A stretch of 9,304 bases of DNA, from positions 1 through 9,304 of the forward strand of contig JANJWE010000121.1 of assembly GCA_024709705.1 (NCBI GenBank), given 5' to 3'. This stretch comes from Flavobacterium sp. GTDB lineage: Bacteria; Bacteroidota; Bacteroidia; Flavobacteriales; Flavobacteriaceae. Shown here one piece after another: positions 5,985 to 9,304 of this stretch. How positions within the stretch are numbered: the first letter of the stretch is position 1; the number at the start of each line of letters is the position of its first letter. The notes under the pieces are model-generated. The model had not been told where the DNA came from and did not search any database. It worked only from the letters and a program-made list of their open reading frames with translations. The position numbers and the translations under genes are program-made.

Positions 5985-6983
5985 ATGCCAACAATCGGAA
6001 ATATCGTTTTACCCGACTTTCCCTTACTTCTTGCACCCATGGAAGATGTGAGCGATCCACCGTTTCGTCGTTTATGTAAATTGCACGGTGCCGATTTGAT
6101 GTATTCTGAATTTATTTCCTCCGAAGGGTTGATTCGCGATGCGATGAAAAGCAAACAAAAATTGGATATTTTTGATTATGAACGCCCTGTTGGGATTCAA
6201 ATTTTTGGTGGCGATGAAGAAGCAATGGAAATGTCTTCCCGCATTGTTGATGCGGTGCAACCCGATTTAGTGGATATTAATTTTGGTTGTCCAGTTAAGA
6301 AAGTGGTGTGCAAAGGTGCCGGTGCCGGCGTTTTAAAAGATGTCGATTTGATGGTGCGTTTAACCAAAGCCGTGATTAAAGGAACCAATCTTCCGGTAAC
6401 GGTAAAAACCCGTTTAGGTTGGGATGAAAACTCTATCAACATTGATGAGGTTGCCGAACGGTTACAAGATATTGGGGTGCAGGCTTTAACCATTCATGCC
6501 CGAACGCGTGCACAGATGTACAAAGGTCATTCGGATTGGTCACATATTGCTCGTGTAAAAAACAATCCGAGAATTACGATGCCCATTTTTGGTAACGGCG
6601 ACATAGATTCGCCTGAAAAAGCCTTGGAATACAAAAACAAATACGGTATCGATGGAATCATGATTGGCCGAGCTGCCATTGGGTATCCGTGGATTTTTAA
6701 CGAAATCAAACACTTCTTCAATACCAGAGAACATTTACCGGAACCTTCCATGAAAGATCGTATTGAAGCCGCCCGAAATCACCTCATTTGGTCCATGGAA
6801 TGGAAAGGAGAACGCGTCGGTATTTTTGAAATGCGTCGCCACTACACCAACTATTTCAAAGGCATTCACGGATTTAAAGACTACAAACAAAAATTGGTTA
6901 CTACCGATGGAGCCATGGCTTTAATGGATGTTTTTGAGGAAATTGCACAGGTGTATGCCGATTATCAAATAGTCAAAACTTAG
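5985..6983 (+). CDS. dusB: tRNA-dihydrouridine synthase (DusB-like)
   Basis: FMN-dependent reductase that converts specific uridines of tRNA to dihydrouridine using NAD(P)H; cytoplasmic. The protein has 332 aa, close to E. coli DusB (321). TIM-barrel motifs: LLLAPMEDVSDPPFR (14-28) for FMN binding, EFISSEGL (42-49), QIFGG (72-76), INFGCPVKKV (98-107) with the catalytic Cys102, VKTRLGW (140-146), IHARTRAQMYKG (170-181), FGNGDI (202-207) and GIMIGRAAIGYPWIF (224-238). The helical tRNA-binding tail includes EMRRHYTNYFKG (282-293). The DusB subfamily is favoured by the GNGDI and GRAAxGxPWIF forms; the exact target uridine is not proven by sequence. The ATG follows the promoter by 13 bases. Its stop codon overlaps the convergent permease stop by 4 bases. 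Confidence 0.95.
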   Translation: MPTIGNIVLPDFPLLLAPMEDVSDPPFRRLCKLHGADLMYSEFISSEGLIRDAMKSKQKLDIFDYERPVGIQIFGGDEEAMEMSSRIVDAVQPDLVDINFGCPVKKVVCKGAGAGVLKDVDLMVRLTKAVIKGTNLPVTVKTRLGWDENSINIDEVAERLQDIGVQALTIHARTRAQMYKGHSDWSHIARVKNNPRITMPIFGNGDIDSPEKALEYKNKYGIDGIMIGRAAIGYPWIFNEIKHFFNTREHLPEPSMKDRIEAARNHLIWSMEWKGERVGIFEMRRHYTNYFKGIHGFKDYKQKLVTTDGAMALMDVFEEIAQVYADYQIVKT

Positions 6984-8182
6984 TTTTCTAAAAGTTTTTT
7001 ATTTACACGACTGCTGGCAATCCATGAAGCCGAAAACCCCAAAACCGTAATTGTGCCAATCACAATGAGCACATTAAAAAAGGAGAACCGAACCGGATAA
7101 GCCATACTTTGATTGATCATTATGAATCCAAATTCTTGTTGGAGAAGGGTGACAAGAATTCCTAATATTAAACCGATAATACTTCCCAAAAAACAAATTA
7201 AAAAACCTTGAAAGAGAAAAATTTTTCTCAAATCTTTAAGCGGCGAACCCAAATTGTATAATGTTTTTAAATTGGGTTTCTTTTCAATTATAATCATGAT
7301 TATAGCTCCTATCAAGGTAAATAAAGTAACGGCTATTACTAATGTAAAGATGAGGTATAAAATTAAATTTTCGGTATTGAGCATTCTGTAGAGTGATTCA
7401 TTGAGTTGAGACCGGTTTTTCAAAGTTACTTTTGAATCCAAAATTTGAGTGATTTGATTTACCACCTCAATTTCATTTGCACCCGATTTCAGCTTAAATT
7501 CGATGCCTGAAATTTCATTTGTGTTGTAGTTTAATAGTTCTTGAACTAAATCCAAATTAGCAAAAACATATTTTTGATTCATTTCATCTGTGCTAAAGTA
7601 AAATCCAACGGGTATTAACCCTAATTTAGTAAATGCTTGATGGGGTGAATCAATAGTTCCTTTGCCCGGTTTAGGAACCAAAACCTCAAAGGGATTGACC
7701 AAGTCAAACAATCCTAATGATAATTTTTGTCCGATACCAATTCCAATTACCGCTTGATCTGTTTCGGGCTCGAGCCACTGCCCTTGAAAAATGGTTTTTT
7801 CAATTTGATTTACTTTGTAAAATACGGAATCAACCCCTTTAATATAAGCCAATTGGTCTTTTCCGTTAAAGGTGAATAAGGCTCTTTCTTCAATGATTTT
7901 ACTGTAATATTCAATTCCGGGAACTTGGTCCAATTGCTTTTCTGTTTCAGGATTGATTGTTATTTTTTTTCCGGTTTTTACAAAAGCTTTTAAATCCGGG
8001 TCAAAGTCATTAGAGAACGAAAGGCTAAAATCTTTTAATCCACTAAAAACAGATAAAACGACAAACAAAGCCATAGTGCCGGCCACAATACCTATTCCGG
8101 ATATCCAAGTAATACTATTTATGGCAGAGTTTTTACTGCCACTATACACATATCGTTTGGCTATAAAAAACGGAAATTTCAC
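6980..8182 (-). CDS. ABC transporter permease, FtsX/LolC-LolE family
   Basis: Inner-membrane permease subunit of an ABC transporter, most like lipoprotein-releasing LolC/LolE proteins. The protein has 400 aa, the usual size. One membrane span lies near the N-terminus (about 24-46), preceded by the typical FPFFIAKRYVYSGSKNSAINSITWIS segment. A large periplasmic MacB-type domain covers about 47-270, and three spans follow at about 272-298, 321-347 and 368-390 (FtsX domain, with IEKKPNLKTLYNLGSPLKDLRKIF between). The start is GTG at 8182-8180, one base after the rbfA stop (TAG-C-GTG), and the family-typical N-terminus supports it; translational coupling to rbfA is likely. No ATPase (LolD) gene is in this window, so the partner must be elsewhere. 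Whether it releases lipoproteins or serves another export role cannot be told from this sequence. Confidence 0.9.
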   Translation of the reverse strand: MKFPFFIAKRYVYSGSKNSAINSITWISGIGIVAGTMALFVVLSVFSGLKDFSLSFSNDFDPDLKAFVKTGKKITINPETEKQLDQVPGIEYYSKIIEERALFTFNGKDQLAYIKGVDSVFYKVNQIEKTIFQGQWLEPETDQAVIGIGIGQKLSLGLFDLVNPFEVLVPKPGKGTIDSPHQAFTKLGLIPVGFYFSTDEMNQKYVFANLDLVQELLNYNTNEISGIEFKLKSGANEIEVVNQITQILDSKVTLKNRSQLNESLYRMLNTENLILYLIFTLVIAVTLFTLIGAIIMIIIEKKPNLKTLYNLGSPLKDLRKIFLFQGFLICFLGSIIGLILGILVTLLQQEFGFIMINQSMAYPVRFSFFNVLIVIGTITVLGFSASWIASSRVNKKLLEN

Positions 8183-8183
8183 G

Positions 8184-8576
8184 CTAGGATTTTTTTCTTT
8201 TATCCAGAAGTTCGGGTCGTGCTATTGGATTTTCTTCTCCGGAAAGAGCTTTGTCAATTTTTTCAATATATTCCAAAGAATCATCTATATAAAAGGATAA
8301 GTTGGGTACTTTTCGGAGTTGAAGTTTTACACGTTGCGATAAATCATGCTTTATTAAAGGTGTATTTGATTTAATAGCGGTCAAAATTTCCGGCCCTTTT
8401 TCGGGTGGGAAAATACTCAAGTACACTTTTGCAATAGATAAATCGGTGGTTACAGATACTTTTGAAACGGAAATAATCAAGTTGGTAATTCCGTTTTTAC
8501 GCACTTCTCCTTGCAAAATATCAACCAAATCATTTTGCAAAACGGTTCCTATTTTCTTTTGTCTATTTGTTTCCAT
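8184..8576 (-). CDS. rbfA: Ribosome-binding factor A
   Basis: Small KH-fold protein that binds the 30S subunit and helps mature the 5' end of 16S rRNA. The chosen start gives METNRQKKIGTVLQNDLVDIL, 130 aa, close to other RbfA proteins. Family features include the N-terminal RQKKIGTVLQNDL, the central VSVTTDLSIAKVYLSIF (cf. VxVSxDLxxAKVYVS) and the C-terminal LRKVPNLSFYIDDSLEYIEKIDKAL. An in-frame ATG 17 codons upstream (8627) would put a perfect -7 promoter box (8581-8588) inside the coding region, so it is rejected. It is the first gene of a two-gene unit with the permease, whose GTG follows the rbfA stop after one base. Confidence 0.95.
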   Translation of the reverse strand: METNRQKKIGTVLQNDLVDILQGEVRKNGITNLIISVSKVSVTTDLSIAKVYLSIFPPEKGPEILTAIKSNTPLIKHDLSQRVKLQLRKVPNLSFYIDDSLEYIEKIDKALSGEENPIARPELLDKRKKS

Positions 8577-8580
8577 GTTG

Positions 8581-8588
8581 CAAAAGTA
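8581..8588 (-). promoter_or_regulatory. rbfA promoter box giving a nearly leaderless mRNA
   Basis: On the minus strand TACTTTTG matches TAnnTTTG and ends only 4 bases before the rbfA ATG. With the usual start 5-8 bases after the box, transcription would begin at or next to the start codon. No clear -33 box is seen at the normal distance. Confidence 0.55.
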
Positions 8589-8685
8589 CAGTTTTTTGTG
8601 CGAATTTGAATTGTAAATGATTTGCAAACAACTATTTTATCGAATCTTTAGGATTGCGTTCGAAAATTTATAAATGGTAACTTCT

Positions 8686-8693
8686 TATCTTTG
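8686..8693 (+). promoter_or_regulatory. Candidate promoter for the Cys/Met metabolism gene
   Basis: TATCTTTG, a perfect -7 element, lies 17 bases before the ATG at 8711. No clear -33 match is seen at 17-23 bases upstream. The predicted leader is about 10 bases. No SAM riboswitch fits in this short space. Confidence 0.6.
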
Positions 8694-8710
8694 CACAAAT
8701 ATTTTTAGTT

Positions 8711-9304
8711 ATGAAATTCAACACCAAAGTGATACATGGCAACCAACACCATGACCCAAGTACGGGTGCGGTAATGCCTCCGGTTTACAATACCTCAACT
8801 TTTGCTCAAAAAAGTCCGGGCGTTCCTATCAATCATTACGAATACAGTAGAGCTGCCAATCCAACTCGTCAAGCATTAGAAGATGCCTTGGCCAGTATTG
8901 AAAATGGCGTTCGAGGTTTAGCTTTTTCATCCGGTTTAGCGGCTACAGATTCGGTTTTAAAATTGTTAAAGCCCGGCGATGAAGTAATCGCAATGGATGA
9001 TTTATATGGCGGAACATACAGAATGTTCTCTCGTATTTATCAAGATTTTGGCATCAAATTCCATTTTGTGGATATGAATAATTTGGATAAATTCCAATCT
9101 TTAATCAATGCCAATACCAAATTGGTTTGGGTAGAAACACCTACTAATCCGTTAATGAAATTGGCAGATATTGCTGCAATTGCTAAAATTACAAATGAGA
9201 AGAAATTGTTATTTGCAGTTGATAATACCTTTGCCACACCTTATCTTCAAAAGCCATTGGATCTAGGGGCAGATATTGTGATGCACTCCGCAACCAAATA
9301 TTTA
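8711..9304 (+). CDS. Cystathionine gamma-synthase/lyase family PLP enzyme, 3' partial
   Basis: Cys/Met-metabolism PLP-dependent enzyme (fold type I), acting in transsulfuration between homoserine or cysteine and methionine; cytoplasmic. The first 198 codons are present and the frame is open to the right edge; the family is about 380-390 aa, so roughly half is missing. Motifs: TKVIHGNQ and PPVYNTSTF near the N-terminus, YEYSRAANPTRQALEDALASIENG (phosphate and substrate contacts from the neighbouring subunit), AFSSGLAA (PLP phosphate-binding region), DDLYGGTYRMF, VETPTNPLMKLADI, VDNTFATPYLQKPLDLGADIVMHSATKY with Asp at the PLP pyridine position, and Lys196, the expected Schiff-base lysine. Cystathionine gamma-synthase (MetB), gamma-lyase and related O-acyl-homoserine enzymes are hard to separate from this half alone; MetB or a gamma-lyase is favoured. 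It is transcribed divergently from rbfA. Confidence 0.93.
   Translation, partial: MKFNTKVIHGNQHHDPSTGAVMPPVYNTSTFAQKSPGVPINHYEYSRAANPTRQALEDALASIENGVRGLAFSSGLAATDSVLKLLKPGDEVIAMDDLYGGTYRMFSRIYQDFGIKFHFVDMNNLDKFQSLINANTKLVWVETPTNPLMKLADIAAIAKITNEKKLLFAVDNTFATPYLQKPLDLGADIVMHSATKYL

Noticed and set aside
5854..6051. 65-codon + strand frame across the dusB promoter
   Set aside because: Contains the consensus dusB promoter and overlaps the dusB start in another frame.
6197..6751. Several minus-strand frames of 64-98 codons inside dusB
   Set aside because: Antisense shadows of dusB with no independent support.
7953..8300. 115-codon + strand frame across the permease-rbfA junction
   Set aside because: Antisense to two well-supported coupled genes.
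8577..8627. 17-residue N-terminal extension of RbfA
   Set aside because: Would place the -7 promoter box inside the coding region, and the extra residues do not resemble RbfA; the Met at 8576 begins the family-typical sequence.
9040..9237. 65-codon minus-strand frame inside the Cys/Met metabolism gene
   Set aside because: Shadow of the PLP enzyme coding sequence.

Overview
The window reads as chromosomal DNA of a flavobacterium (phylum Bacteroidota, Flavobacterium-like). It is AT-rich. Shine-Dalgarno sequences are weak or absent. Almost every gene start is preceded by the Bacteroidota -7 promoter element TAnnTTTG (TATCTTTG, TACCTTTG, TACTTTTG, TATATTTG). The protein sequences also look flavobacterial. 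This assignment is a judgement from reading, not from a database search.

Layout, left to right. (1) Positions 1-2288 carry a two-component pair on the + strand: a TPR/one-membrane-span histidine kinase of the NarX/DesK type (5' end outside the window), then a NarL/FixJ-type response regulator. (2) Positions 2289-2739 (451 bases) hold no convincing protein gene but are highly organised. There are two arrays of near-palindromic sites related to TTACGG-N4-CCGTAA, each with 22-bp spacing. Each array lies exactly 22 bp before a -7-like promoter box, and each promoter is followed by a short transcript-sized stretch ending in a clear intrinsic terminator. This looks like two small-RNA genes under a NarL-family activator, plausibly the adjacent regulator. 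It is the most interesting part of the window. (3) Positions 2740-5715, minus strand: thiL (thiamine-monophosphate kinase) and lepA (EF4 translation GTPase), separated by a terminator and a thiL promoter. (4) Positions 5716-5984: divergent region between lepA and dusB, with a structured, probably repeated flavobacterial element in the lepA leader, a short dispersed-type palindrome and a textbook dusB promoter. (5) dusB (tRNA-dihydrouridine synthase) on +, convergent with and overlapping by 4 bases a minus-strand pair, rbfA then an FtsX/LolE-type ABC permease. The rbfA stop and the permease GTG start are one base apart. (6) Positions 8577-8710: divergent promoters for rbfA and for a Cys/Met-metabolism PLP enzyme (cystathionine gamma-synthase/lyase family) that runs off the right edge.

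The conserved genes are housekeeping functions in translation (LepA, RbfA, DusB), thiamine cofactor synthesis and sulfur amino acid metabolism. The accessory signal is concentrated in the histidine kinase / regulator / two-RNA segment at the left. Its logic (NarL-family regulator, palindromic upstream sites, two small RNAs) resembles the GacS/GacA-rsmY/rsmZ arrangement of gammaproteobacteria. No homology to Rsm RNAs is claimed.
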